Shown here: positions 25,231-35,834 of the stretch, piece after piece
How the letters are laid out: each line of letters opens with the position of its first letter
Position numbering within the stretch: the stretch's first letter is position 1
NCBI GenBank assembly: GCA_037903355.1
Contig: JBAJFE010000026.1
Coordinates: forward strand, 4,898,001 to 4,962,000
Direction: 5' to 3'
DNA: 64,000 bases
From: Trichuris trichiura
Lineage: Eukaryota > Nematoda > Enoplea > Trichinellida > Trichuridae
The notes under the pieces: generated by a model
Told to the model about the DNA's origin: nothing
What the model saw: only the letters and a program-made list of their open reading frames with translations
Database searches by the model: none
Position numbers and translations under genes: made by a program

Positions 25231-28200
25231 TGTGCCACCAGCCGCTAGTTTCTCAAAAATAAAAGTAGCGTAATCTGGCCGGAATTTTGACAAACAAGGA
25301 TGCGCGAAACGTCAGAAACTATCGACACCGAGAAAGGGCAGCAGAGTTGAGCAAACGTGATGCCGACACTGCAAGACGAAGAAACGAAAATTGAGGTGAA
25401 AAGATGCTCTGATAAAAAGAACTAGACGCAGGGAAGGAAATCAGTTGCTACTTCTAGCAGTCAAGGCTGCAAATGGGCTAACACGCCAAAACTCAAGGCA
25501 CGTAGTGTTGGTCAGCACAATGACTACGTCATTGTCGAAAACATTAAGCAACCTTTCAAGCGAATTTAAAGCTAAAACACGGCCGCAGACAAAAATGGAT
25601 TGTTTGTTAAGTCATTCAAGTAGACGCAGACTTCAGTGGAGCTCCGGCGAAGTTAGGAGAGCAAAACAGGTCTACTGCTATACGAAAGCTAAACTAAGCA
25701 ACACGAAATATAGCCTCAAAAGTGTACACCGAACAACAAGCATGCGATAAAAGAAACGTAGTCGCCAGGTAAACTCCAACTGCAAGGCAATACTACAGCG
25801 AGCAAACGGGGGTCTGGGTTACAAGCCGCGCTACAGAAACGCGTTTGTTAACAGCCCTAGAGCAAAGCACAGAAAACCCATGACCACCGAACTCACAGCA
25901 AGAAACAACTGGTTAACGACGACTCTATACGTCACGCGAGAGCAGTAACTGTTTGTGATGAGCAATGCAAAAGCCTGCGAATCATTTTAAACACGCCTTC
26001 GCAGTGTTCTTCTTTCTTCGTTTATTTCCCCAAAAATAGTTTTGATAAAAACACAAAACTTCTAGTCGCTTGCTTCTGGACTAACTGTTTTTAAAATACT
26101 TGCAATTAACGAATAAAAAATAAGGAAAACTTTTCTAACCACGCATATGCGCAACGATGAGTCACTAACACGTCATTAGCAAGGTACACGATGAGCTGTT
26201 CAGGGAAGCAAAAACTTAAGAACGAAAGGCATCAGACTATTCGATTTTCTTACCGGTGAGAAGAATTTCCTCAATTAACATGCCGAGCTTAATGGAACTA
26301 GCTTAAGCAATAGTGCTACTTAATAACTGGCCTATTAATGAGCTTAAATTTTCAAAGGCGGCCAGATGCGCATGCCGGATTGTTCAGCTCTTTTTAGTTC
26401 AGCAAAACATCAGTCACCTGCATTCTTGCTTACTGTAATCTACAGTAAGCGGACAATGTTTATCAGGTATTAATGTTTTTGATGCTAATAAAGGTGGCAC
26501 AGTGTGAGAGATAAAAGCGAATCGTCTGTGCTATAGCCTGTATGCCGGCTATGCTGACATCTAGAAACCCCTTTGCCGTCACTGGCGTTAGCAATGACGG
26601 AAAAGTTTGACCCCAAAATGAAATTAAATTTTAGTCAGTTTAGTTTAGCGTTTTCTCTATTCCAGTATGTCGTTTAAACATTTATTTGGTTTCACAAAAA
26701 ACATCATCACTAAATATAAAAGCAACAGTGTATCCAAGATGACGTAAATCGATTGTTTTGACTCAAAGTCTCTTGGTTCGTGAGCAAGCAATGGTAAATG
26801 TCTTGCCGTTTAGGTTCTTCAATTTTAATTCAAGCTTTATTCATTTTCTTTCGCCAGTGCAACTCCACGTGCGAAGATCATTTTTCTTTCAGTGTAGCTG
26901 CCGGGCTAATATTAATAGCATGCCTTCATAGTGCTCACCGAAATGCCCCATTAGGAAGATGTACTCACGTATAAATAATGACCGTTAATTGTTTCTACTT
27001 ATACGCCCACTGGTTCTAAAATCCAATTCATCAACAATACTATGATGGATGATTTTAATTGCATACTGAGTTTTAAACAACTGTATACGATTGAAAACTT
27101 GCAGATGCATCTGTCTTTAAAGCCGATCGCTTCATAACGCGTAATGATTTCTTCACAAGAAAAGATGGTTTCAATTCCTGCTGTACGACGGGAGCTCGTG
27201 CAGCGAGAATTAAAACTGTTTCTGCTTGCGAAGAAGGCATCTGTATTTTTTTGCTTGAGAGAAAAATACAGAATCTTTTTTTCTCAAAATGTAACGTTAG
27301 GTCTTCATCATGCGTGTTACTTTTGTAAATTTATAACTATGGTCACGTCACCTATTTTCATATTTTGAATTCATGAAGCTCTCCTTTAAATTTACCCATG
27401 GATACCCGACGTCCCTACCAAAAATGCCTATATTGTGTTTCATGCTGGTAATGGAACCTGCGGTTGTGTTTTAATAAAGCGGTTACGTTAGATTAACGAT
27501 TTATTGTTCCCGTCGTACGTATTGAACAAACCATCGAAACTTTCAGAACTCGGTTGGTTTTATTGGCAGCCTTAAAGCGGTCGGGGACAAGCCGTGCTTG
27601 TGCTTTACCACCCTGCCACTGGCGACGGAACCAGACGAATTCCAAAAGGTTCAATCGTTTATTCAGTATGTATAACGGTAACAATAAACAGTTCTTCTGA
27701 CCTGACGGTTGAAAACCCGTTATGAAACGACCAGTTTTCGGAGTAGTTTACGTTGGACAAAGAAGCATGAAATACTCGAAAGAACCGTTAAAAAGGAGTT
27801 ACGTTTGCAAAGCTGAGCTTCTTCGTAGCAATATGTGCCATCAAGGTTTCCAAGCATCGTCTTTTCGAGACACTGACTTCGAGAATTTTGGCGTTTATGA
27901 CTATCTCCTCTAGAAGTATCATAATTCAAGATTACTACTTGCACCACTACCTGACGATCTGAAAAATGGCATTTCGAAAAGACAAAAATACCTATAGCAA
28001 CGTCTCGATGTCGCATTCACACTTTGTAACTAACATTAGCAGCGCATTCCTGCGATTTCCGTTTTGCTCTTGCAACCTTTCAGTTCTGCAAGATATTCAT
28101 GAAAGAACTTTCCGCCGTTCAGCCTTCTTGTACCACCTACTGAATTGTTACTTCCAAAGTTTGGCACAGTTCCACTCGCTTCCCTGAATATAGCTTTGTT

Positions 28201-30363
28201 TGTGATACGGAAGCTTATACCGTTAAAATGAACGACTTTTTGCTGAGCATTCCTTAGTATTACTGCAGGAACCGTGGTCTCGTTTGATCAATGAAAAATT
28301 ATCACTGAAGTTGCACTCTTAACTAGCAGCTTTCTCTCACTTTTCACGAGAAGATCTGCTTGCATGTATAAACCTTTTATTGTCCTTGAATGCTGCAGAC
28401 TTCACGATAGGTCAAAAGGTTTTCATACTGGATTTTCAAATGCCTTCTTGTTGCCCATTTTAGAGTCCTAAGAATTAACCAGGCAAACGGCCCACCAGCG
28501 GATGGATAAGCACTTAACAGTGGAATGTCAGAGAAGAACGTATTTTAGAGCTTCCTAAACCACATGGTCCCATCTTCAGCGATAGGGGTGTGAAGGCTTT
28601 ACTCCAACATATTGGTATTCACAGCCCGGTAAAGAGCGGCAGATAGTATGAGACAACCAATAGTTTTGCTGATAACAGCAGCTGATATCACTCTAACTTC
28701 TACGCATTGCCGTGGCTAATTGAGGTGTTATTGCAGATAAATGGGGATTCTTTGACTTGTCCAAGGCGAAACTGCCTCTCACGACAAAGTATTTTTGCTT
28801 GCAGGTCATGCGAACACTGAGACGGGTGTCCAACAACCGCAGAACAGCTCTTGGCTTCGGGCCTGCAGTATTAGGAAGGCCCTCACCGTTCGCTGTGTAT
28901 CACATCAGGGTTTTCCTATGCTCCTGTGTAACAGTTCAACGCTTTCACGCGGTAATGAGCCCTGTGAAGTAAAATACTTCACATCCCTTTTACGCAAGGG
29001 TGTTACAGCCGTTATTTTTGAGTCACAAACGATATCGGGCTCTTCTTCAGTAGGGACCTTGATCTTTTCATTCTTAACCAGAGACGGTAGACTTTGGAGG
29101 GTTTGAAAATGATGCAGAAGCTATGTAGCTAGCCATATCTTTCTAGCCTTTCCCTCACGCCGCAGTAGTAGGGCAGAAGAACCACTGGGCTTGAATCTTC
29201 CTGGCATCAGAGCTGTCCTTGGGAACCTGTAAACCTCACTTACAGACTGTGGTCAAAAGCGTCTTTAAATGCCAGTTCTTATGCAGCGATGTGTTGCGTA
29301 AAGCGGTGTGGATCTCTGTTGTTACCGCTTGCTCAGCTTTGCGCTTAGAACTTCTAAACATGGAACTAGCATGCATCATAAAGCATTTGGGCTTTACCCT
29401 CTTAGTTTATTTACACTTCTTTTCTCAGTCTGTCTCTCTTCTCTTCTCATCGTTCATAACTACTCAGTGATTTGGTTGAACGATTCCGCAAGTCTTAAGG
29501 CGTATGCCCAAGCTGAGGGATTCTAGCGCTGCGGTAGTCATAACTCTGAAAGCTGGCGCTGTGAAAGTCATACTCACCCGCTCCGTACTTGAAAAATGGC
29601 ACCGTAAAAGTCAAAACTGCGAACGCTTACATATCCTGAAACGTTCAAACTCGAACGGGACAGCTATTAAAATACCTTCTCTGCCACGCTCGCCCTATCA
29701 TCTTGTACGCCTAACCGCCCTATCAATCCACCGTTCAACCGAACAGGCGATCTGCTGTAATATAGCTCTAGATTTTACACAGAAATCCTGACCAGAAGTT
29801 GATAATGTCACGTCAGAAAGGCTGCCGCCGTAGGGCAACCTTTAAGAGATGAGGCTGAAATCAAAAAACAGACTAAACTAGCGGGAGCTTCATCAATGAT
29901 CAGTAAAAAATTAAAAGAAAAAAAATGGCGTTTGTTTCCTCTTAAATCCAGTTCGCTTTTATCTCCTGTTAAGTCCATCCAAAATTTTCAGCCGTCTAAA
30001 ATTTCGACTCCTACGGGACATCGGCCGATCCAGCAGAAAAACCGGTTCATTATTTTTACACAAACAGATTTTCAAACTTTTTGGATTTGGGCTACCTCCA
30101 GGTCACGATCCATTCAGCATTTTGACCTGTTCAAAGTTGTGACCAGTTCACAGTCACGAACTATTCGTGGTTTCTGTGCATCTGAGATCGGAACCCATTC
30201 GGCATTACAACTTTCTCAGATACTGGCACATTCAGTCTCAACTCATTCAGAATTTCGTTCTTCTGCATTTCGGCCCATTCAAACTTTCCAATATTTCAGT
30301 ATCTTCATAATTGATCTTCTGGTTCACGGGTTTGGCCTATTGGATGTATCTGTAAGTAAACTT

Positions 30364-30640
30364 CAAATGCCCTATCAACGAATGGATGAGCAAATTGTTA
30401 GAGAAATTACAGAGCAAATCGGATACCGTACGTCTCGGAACTGCTCTTGTTCCGTTGTCAGCCGTGTTAGGGAGCTAACAACCAAAGCCTAGTTTCTTGG
30501 TACGGGACCATATGTTTTCATAAAGAAAAACTTTATTACGGATAGGTTCCCGTTTTTTTATGAATGTAAAAAAGACTTCGGAGCTTTCAGGTCATTTCAG
30601 ACCCGTCATCAGCGGTCTTAAGTTGTAATATCAACTAGCA
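30364..30640 (-). mobile_element. Internally deleted PLE derivative
   Basis: Read on the minus strand, a 30-nt hammerhead-like motif (30612-30583) comes first. It is followed by a leader and ATGAAAACATATGGTCCCGT, which codes MKTYGPVPRN and matches the start of the intact PLE protein MKLYGPVPRS. A stop follows at once. Next comes a second, decayed motif (30461-30433; CTGACAAC, GGAAC/GTTCC stem) and the GCTCATCCATTCGTTGATAG block. This arrangement fits a PLE reduced to its two terminal regions. Confidence 0.65.
30583..30612 (-). ncRNA. Hammerhead-like hairpin (CUGAUGA core)
   Basis: The sequence is CTGATGAC, stem GGGTC, loop TGAAAT, stem GACCT, GAAAGC. The stem holds four Watson-Crick pairs plus one G-U, different from the 18.9-kb copy at its outer pair. 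It has the canonical CUGAUGA core string. Confidence 0.6.
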
Positions 30641-32412
30641 ATGCAAGCCTAGCAATGTGCTGCATGGCTCTAAGCATGGTCGACCCGTGCAACCCATTCT
30701 TCCATCAACTTTACTTAGACTGTCTTCTGTGAAAGACATGGACTTCCAAAGAGTTGGGCTGGCCGAGTGGAATGGCGTCCGCCTGAGCTGAGAAATTGAG
30801 GCAGGAGGACTCTCGAAGGTGGCTTAGGATGACCTGAATAAAGAGCAGGCTTCAAACGGTTTACTATAATCGCTAGAGTCACGCTTGAGAAACTCATGCA
30901 TTGAAAAAGATGTGAAACATTGGAGTTGTAAGGCACTGGCCTCATAGATGGTTTTGAAAACAATGCAAATGGCCAATATCGAGGACTTCGCACGAATAGT
31001 GACTATCTCATGAGCGTTGCAAACTAGGTAAATGCCAGCGTTCAGACAAACAGACCTAGTTCAGCAAAACGCCCTGCATCTCGCCAACAGGTAGCCGACT
31101 TCCGCAGTCAATTGAACTTGGTCAATTTTACACCATGCCTGCTGCATGCCGCAACCTAGCCCTGTCGAGGCAGTACACACATGGCTGGATCAGCTTCGTA
31201 GCGACTTCCTTAGAGGCTGTCTTCCGTGGAGCCACAACGCGCAACGGGATGGTCAGTCCAAGTTTCCTGAAGCGTCATGTCGAGTAGGTCAAGGTTCGAC
31301 CAAACAGGCGCGCACATGGCTTGGAAAAGTGGAGGAGCTACTCCTGAGGAAAAACTCGGTTGGAGGGCAACTCCTACCTCCGCTGACGAAGGCTCAAGAA
31401 CGAGCCGAAAGCTTCGTCAAACTGTCGTTTGGTTTTTGCGCCTTAACGAGATTAAAAGTTTTTCTTAGCCTATTTGACCAGTTTTTTGGCAAATACGGAC
31501 GGTAAAAATCCATTTACCTTTTCTGTTGAACAACTGCCCCCGTTACGAAGCCATTCGCTCTTTACAGGCCATCTACATAATAAAAAGCTTACTGTCTAAA
31601 TTTTAAGTATTCTGCATTAAAAAAAGTTTTCTAGTTTTTTTCATGGGAAAAACGTTTAATTTGCTTGTTTATGAGCTTTGCCGTCGCACGATGTTATTGA
31701 TAAGCAGGAGTTATTGAACCTGTTAATCATGGTTACGGTAAATTGAGTTTACAGCTACTGCTTTCACTCCGTTAGTCGCATCGCTCAGAGCGTTTGTAGT
31801 TGTTCTGTGGTGCGGTGATCCCTGTGCTCTTACTTTACGATATTCTATGTGGCGGCGTACGCTCAGTGTAGCACTGGATGCCTGCACAGCCCTGCTAGCC
31901 TAAACGATATGCGATGAGGCTAGACGAGCGTTCCCCAACGCCCTCATTCATGGGTCTATGCTGCTTTTCACCCATTTCTGTGTGACAGCAGCGCGAGTGG
32001 AACGAAGAATGGTCCCTTTCATATCGCCAGTGAGCGAAATCAGTCAACGTCGGCGACGACTGTTGAAGAATGAATGAAGACCTCTTCGTTGACAATGATC
32101 GCGAAGAGTTCGCACTTTTATTCATGGTTCACATGCTACTCGCGTTAAAGGAAAAAGACCGTAAGTGGCAAGAACCGCAGCATGGCAGAAGCTTGAACAG
32201 CAGAGATAGTTAAGCGTTGCGGTCGACGTGAATGCCTTTTACTAGGCAGAACGATATGAAAACGTTTTAGATGGGCCTACGCACAGCTGGTAGCGTGAAT
32301 TGTCGGCCCTATCCGTCCGACCTGCTAGTACGATCAATTGTCTGGCAGCGGTCGAATTCTTAAAGGAGCAGTCTGCTCCTTCCTAGAGGATTGCCTCTGC
32401 TTCAGCGCAGGT

Positions 32413-32456
32413 TTGTCGGAAAGCATTGCCATAGTAATGGAAATGCTTTCCGACAA
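32413..32456. repeat. Perfect 15-bp hairpin in unit A
   Basis: TTGTCGGAAAGCATT and its exact inverse flank a 14-nt loop. Unit B has the same hairpin near 43275. In unit C the right arm has mutated, so the pairing is lost. A small palindrome, GGAGCAGTCTGCTCC, precedes it. Confidence 0.7.
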
Positions 32457-34097
32457 CCAGCAGCTGGACGCCTTGGAAGCCGTCCTCTTTATGGTAGCCT
32501 GCGCGGAAAAAAGATCATTTCCCGCGTAGAAAACTGCTGGTGCTGTTGGAACACGATATGTATTTGTAGTCATGCTGCTTATGGTTGTCCGCGCAGGGCA
32601 CAAAATGATATTACGAATCGAATGCTGCTGATGCTGTTTGAGAATGATATGATCCCGTCGAAAAGCAGCAAGGATAGCGGTTTTGAGTGTTGCCTCATTC
32701 GCCGGGATGACGTCTAGTGTACCTGTATCTGAAGTTTTCGTTACGGTCTGACTCGTGTTGTGCCATCTTGTCTCTCGGTGTGCGACGGTTCGTGGGCTGC
32801 GGCGTGTTCGTTGGACACAGTGAACTCTTATTCTAAACGGCTGCTCTCTGCTGACGATAACTGTGGTAGTTTCACAGTCCCCCTTGAGCGTTCGGTGTTT
32901 GAACCTGCGCAACATTGTACAGTCCACTTCTGAAATTCGGAGCGACACTGAGCGTTTCCAGCCGCTGATGCTTCCAAGATGGGGACAGTGATTGCCGAGA
33001 TGAAGAGGCCGTGAAGCGTCTCGTCGAAGTCCTACTTAGCGCCAACTTAAAAAGGCATATTAATTTTGAAAAGGTGTTTCGAAGAAGGATATGCATGTTA
33101 ATGTTCATAGGATCGCTTCGTCAAAAGTTCCCACGATATTCAACCGTCAGCTTTGCATTCGAACGAGACGATATTTATCACGACAGTTGGTAGAAAGAAA
33201 GAATTATGGACGATATTATGAAGCATTCGACTGATAAGAGTAATCAGTTAACCGTGGCCAGCCATTGCATGTGATGATAAGCGGGCCGCTGTCTACCGCG
33301 CTTAGCGTGCGAAAATGGTTCGCAACTTTAACGATATTTCCATCCGTAGGCGGGCAGAAGCCGCATACTTGTTTTCTAATGAGTATTGCGCCAATGTCTG
33401 TCTCGTCTTCCTTGTTATGCCATGGTGTATTGCCAAAAAAACGAAGATATGATATCCTTTCAACGATATGGTTGCATGACCGGCGATCGTAATGCTACGC
33501 CGTTAAAGATATGTTTTGCGTGCGCCGTGCATCACTGCAAAATGAACGATATTTATTTTTGTGTGGTCCTGGTCGCAATGTCAACAAGAAAAAGAATGTC
33601 GCTTTCGTTTCATCGCACTGACGACTGCTGCTGTGTCATTGGTTGATTGAGCATCCATATGTTATTCTCTATCTCCCACTATTTTATTACGACTGTTTTT
33701 GTACCGTTGGTCGTGGTTTTTTTTCTTGATTGTTACGTTTCTATTTGAATTTGAAATAAATCTACTTGTCTAATCTGCCTCTTGCACTTGTTGAATTACT
33801 TGAGCTGACGGCAATGAGTTATTTGCACCTTACGCCGGATGATTCGTTCCGTCCTGCCATACTGGATGGTAGAATTTTATTGTTGTACGGAAGTGAGCAA
33901 GAAAAGCCCTCCATTGTTCTTCCAACCGCACTGAAAAAATTCATCGCAAAGGGTCACAGCATTTAATACGAAATTAAATTGGAATTCCCTTTGTAACTTA
34001 GTTAGCGTACAAGTACCAGATCGACGTGCGCCTATTTGATCAATTGAAGGAAGAAATGCTTGGATACAGCGACGATTTTCTATGGAGATAGTTCTGA

Positions 34098-34451
34098 TGT
34101 GGCAGTGCCAGCAGGAGGATGAATCCCGCAGGGCACAGAGTGAGGACGCACAGCGTGAAGAGCGCTCTGAATAGTCTCGCGCCAGTGTGGCCCAACCGCG
34201 GTCGCACCTTAATGAGTGCAATGACCAGCGTCCGGCGCGAGACTGGCCGCGGCATGTGGTCCCTCAAGTACGCACCGATGACAAGATCACGCCAAAGCGA
34301 ACTCAGTGACCCCGCTAATGGGGTCAGCATTCCTTATATAAGGAGGCATTGTTTTTCCCAACGGACTCTTTCCTCTATCGTGTACTCGCTTACATTAGTA
34401 AACAGTTCAGAGAATCGAAGCCTTCGTTCTTGGCACAAGTGTTCTCCCACA
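34098..34451. mobile_element. Solo LTR, 354 bp
   Basis: The segment begins TGTGG and ends CCACA, is flanked by the 5-bp direct repeat TCTGA (34093-34097, 34452-34456), and holds a TATA-like CCTTATATAAGG at about 34332-34343. Units B and C have the same locus with a single TCTGA and no insert, which proves insertion. TG...CA ends and a 5-bp duplication fit an LTR retrotransposon (for example BEL/Pao or Gypsy) reduced to one LTR. The orientation is not certain. Confidence 0.85.
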
Positions 34452-35132
34452 TCTGAACTGAAAACCAACGCTTTCGCTGCGTACTCTTCCGACTGTCGCT
34501 AAGAACAATAAAAATATTTTTTCCTACCACGCTTTCGCGTAGCCTGATTTTACTAAACTTCTTCGCTCGCGGGTTGCTGCGGCTGCTCAGGAAACTTTTC
34601 GCTATTCACGGAAGAGCAGCGTTTTTCTTCTCCTCAAAAAAATTGTCGAGGAGATTATAGTAGGAAGAAACGAGTGTTTGAGCATTAAATATTCGTGAAA
34701 GCGCAAGCAGTTCCCTCTTTTCCACAGTTAATTGCTAGTAGTTACATCGGTCACTTTTCAATTGTTAAAGTATACAAGAAAAGATTCACAATCAGGCATT
34801 GATATAACCGCTTGAAAATATACATTTATTCTATTGATAGAAGTATGCATTACAATGTTTAACGTACGGCGTTATGACAAGAGGAGTTTAACTTGTAACA
34901 GTTAAAACAGTTAGTATTACTTTTGTATGGAACCAAAGAAAACGACGTCGACATTGTTACGATACGAACGGAAAATAATCCGCTTTAACAGCTATTAGAG
35001 CAACTGTCCGTTATGAGAACGCACATCTTCAAAGTAAGTTAACTTTATGCTTAAAGGTGTCCTCTGTGGTATTCATGTTGAGTTTCTTTTACGGAAATTT
35101 TGTCCCGTTGATAATATTTTTATTATTCCGGG

Positions 35133-35162
35133 GCTTCCGGGTCAAACGAGACCCGTCTTCAG
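35133..35162 (-). ncRNA. Hammerhead-like hairpin at PLE 3' end
   Basis: The sequence is CTGAAGAC, GGGTC, loop TCGTTT, GACCC, then GGAAGC (GAAAGC with one change). It lies in the 3' pseudo-LTR, on the sense strand of the PLE, downstream of the nuclease domain. Terminal-repeat hammerheads are known in PLEs of many animals. The changed base would be expected to weaken or kill this copy. Confidence 0.6.
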
Positions 35163-35412
35163 CGGTGTTAATATAAAGCAATGCCGTAACGAAAATTCAC
35201 GGTGTTAAAATGATGTAACGGGTGTTGCGCGGGGATGTTTTAACTGTTTAAAGTCAAATGTTTTAAAGTCGATTTCATTGTGTCCTCATCTTCTGTCTGT
35301 CAGCTAGCAATTTTTCTTGTTGTGGATATGTGTTGTTCTTCAGAAATTTCATTTTAAGGTACTTCTCCATTTGGTTGGTTTTGATCCGTAGTTCTTTGTT
35401 TCCTTTTTGTGT

Positions 35413-35834
35413 TTAGTCAAGTGAGCAGCATTTAGAGCGGGTGACAATGTTTGCCCAAAATTCGTTTATTTCTGCTCCTTGGTCTCTATTGTACGTCTCA
35501 TTGTGCCTGATGTATAGAGTTTCCTTGATTTTCCGTAGGCGCAAATTGCTTTCGTAGCATAAGACTTTTGGATGGAGAGTCTAGTTGCATCGTGCGGCGT
35601 GTTCCACGACCGCGGAGGCCTGTATCGCTTTGTCCATGGTAGTTTTTGGGTTCACGACTTTCCTTCCACGTCGTCTTGTAGGGTTGTTGTCGTTGTTGAG
35701 AATGTTTTTTGCGTTTTTATAGGTGGTAAGGCCTTTCATATGTTCGTTGAATCTATGTTCTAAGGTGTTTCCGGTTTCCCCGATGTACACTCCGGAACAA
35801 GGGCATTTGATTGCGTAGACCAGTCCTGTTTTTT
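35413..35834 (-). pseudogene. PLE GIY-YIG endonuclease domain (shifted frame, one stop)
   Basis: This is the C-terminal nuclease of the PLE, which nicks target DNA to prime reverse transcription. In the -1 frame after the A7 run the peptide reads GLVYAIKCPCSGVYIGETGN, then EHRFNEHMKG, DKAIQASAVVEHAARCN. A TAG stop at 35583-35581 follows. The same frame then continues KVLCYESNLRLRKIKETLYI and YNRDQGAEINEFWANIV to a stop at 35415-35413. The motif order (GVY...YIG, R, EH, N-rich tail) is typical. So one frameshift and one nonsense change separate this copy from a full-length element, unless the shift is programmed. Confidence 0.88.

Larger units (their letters stand above)
25300..31159. other. 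Gene-poor intergenic region
   Basis: I find no gene I can support. A 198-codon open frame at 29896-30492 has repeated phrases of the kind CATTCAG-ATTT and no recognisable domain. A minus-strand frame at about 29118-28926 (peptide including KNEKIKVPTEEEPDIV) looks mildly coding but lacks clear splice sites or homology. Part of a PLE derivative sits at 30364-30640. Confidence 0.5.

Noticed and set aside
28550..28650. IFSDRGVKALLQHIGIH string, resembling the integrase core phrase of LTR elements
   Set aside because: It is a single short match without neighbouring integrase motifs and ends at a stop; not enough to call.
29896..30492. 198-codon plus-strand open frame, the longest single frame outside the PLE
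   Set aside because: It is rich in Ser/Phe/Gln/Arg from loosely repeated DNA, has no domain, and runs into the PLE derivative at its 3' end. It is more likely a chance frame through degenerate repeats.
32338..32529. Open frame SGRILKGAVCSFLEDCL... repeated in all three units
   Set aside because: The conservation is explained by unit duplication and by the perfect DNA hairpin it spans. The frame is open on both strands, a typical palindrome effect.
33766..33966. A 66-codon frame open at the same place in units A and B (ending ALKKFIAKG...), suggesting a conserved small protein
   Set aside because: It lacks an ATG at the matching start, and unit C is frame-shifted. Most differences between A and B change the amino acid, so there is no sign of purifying selection.
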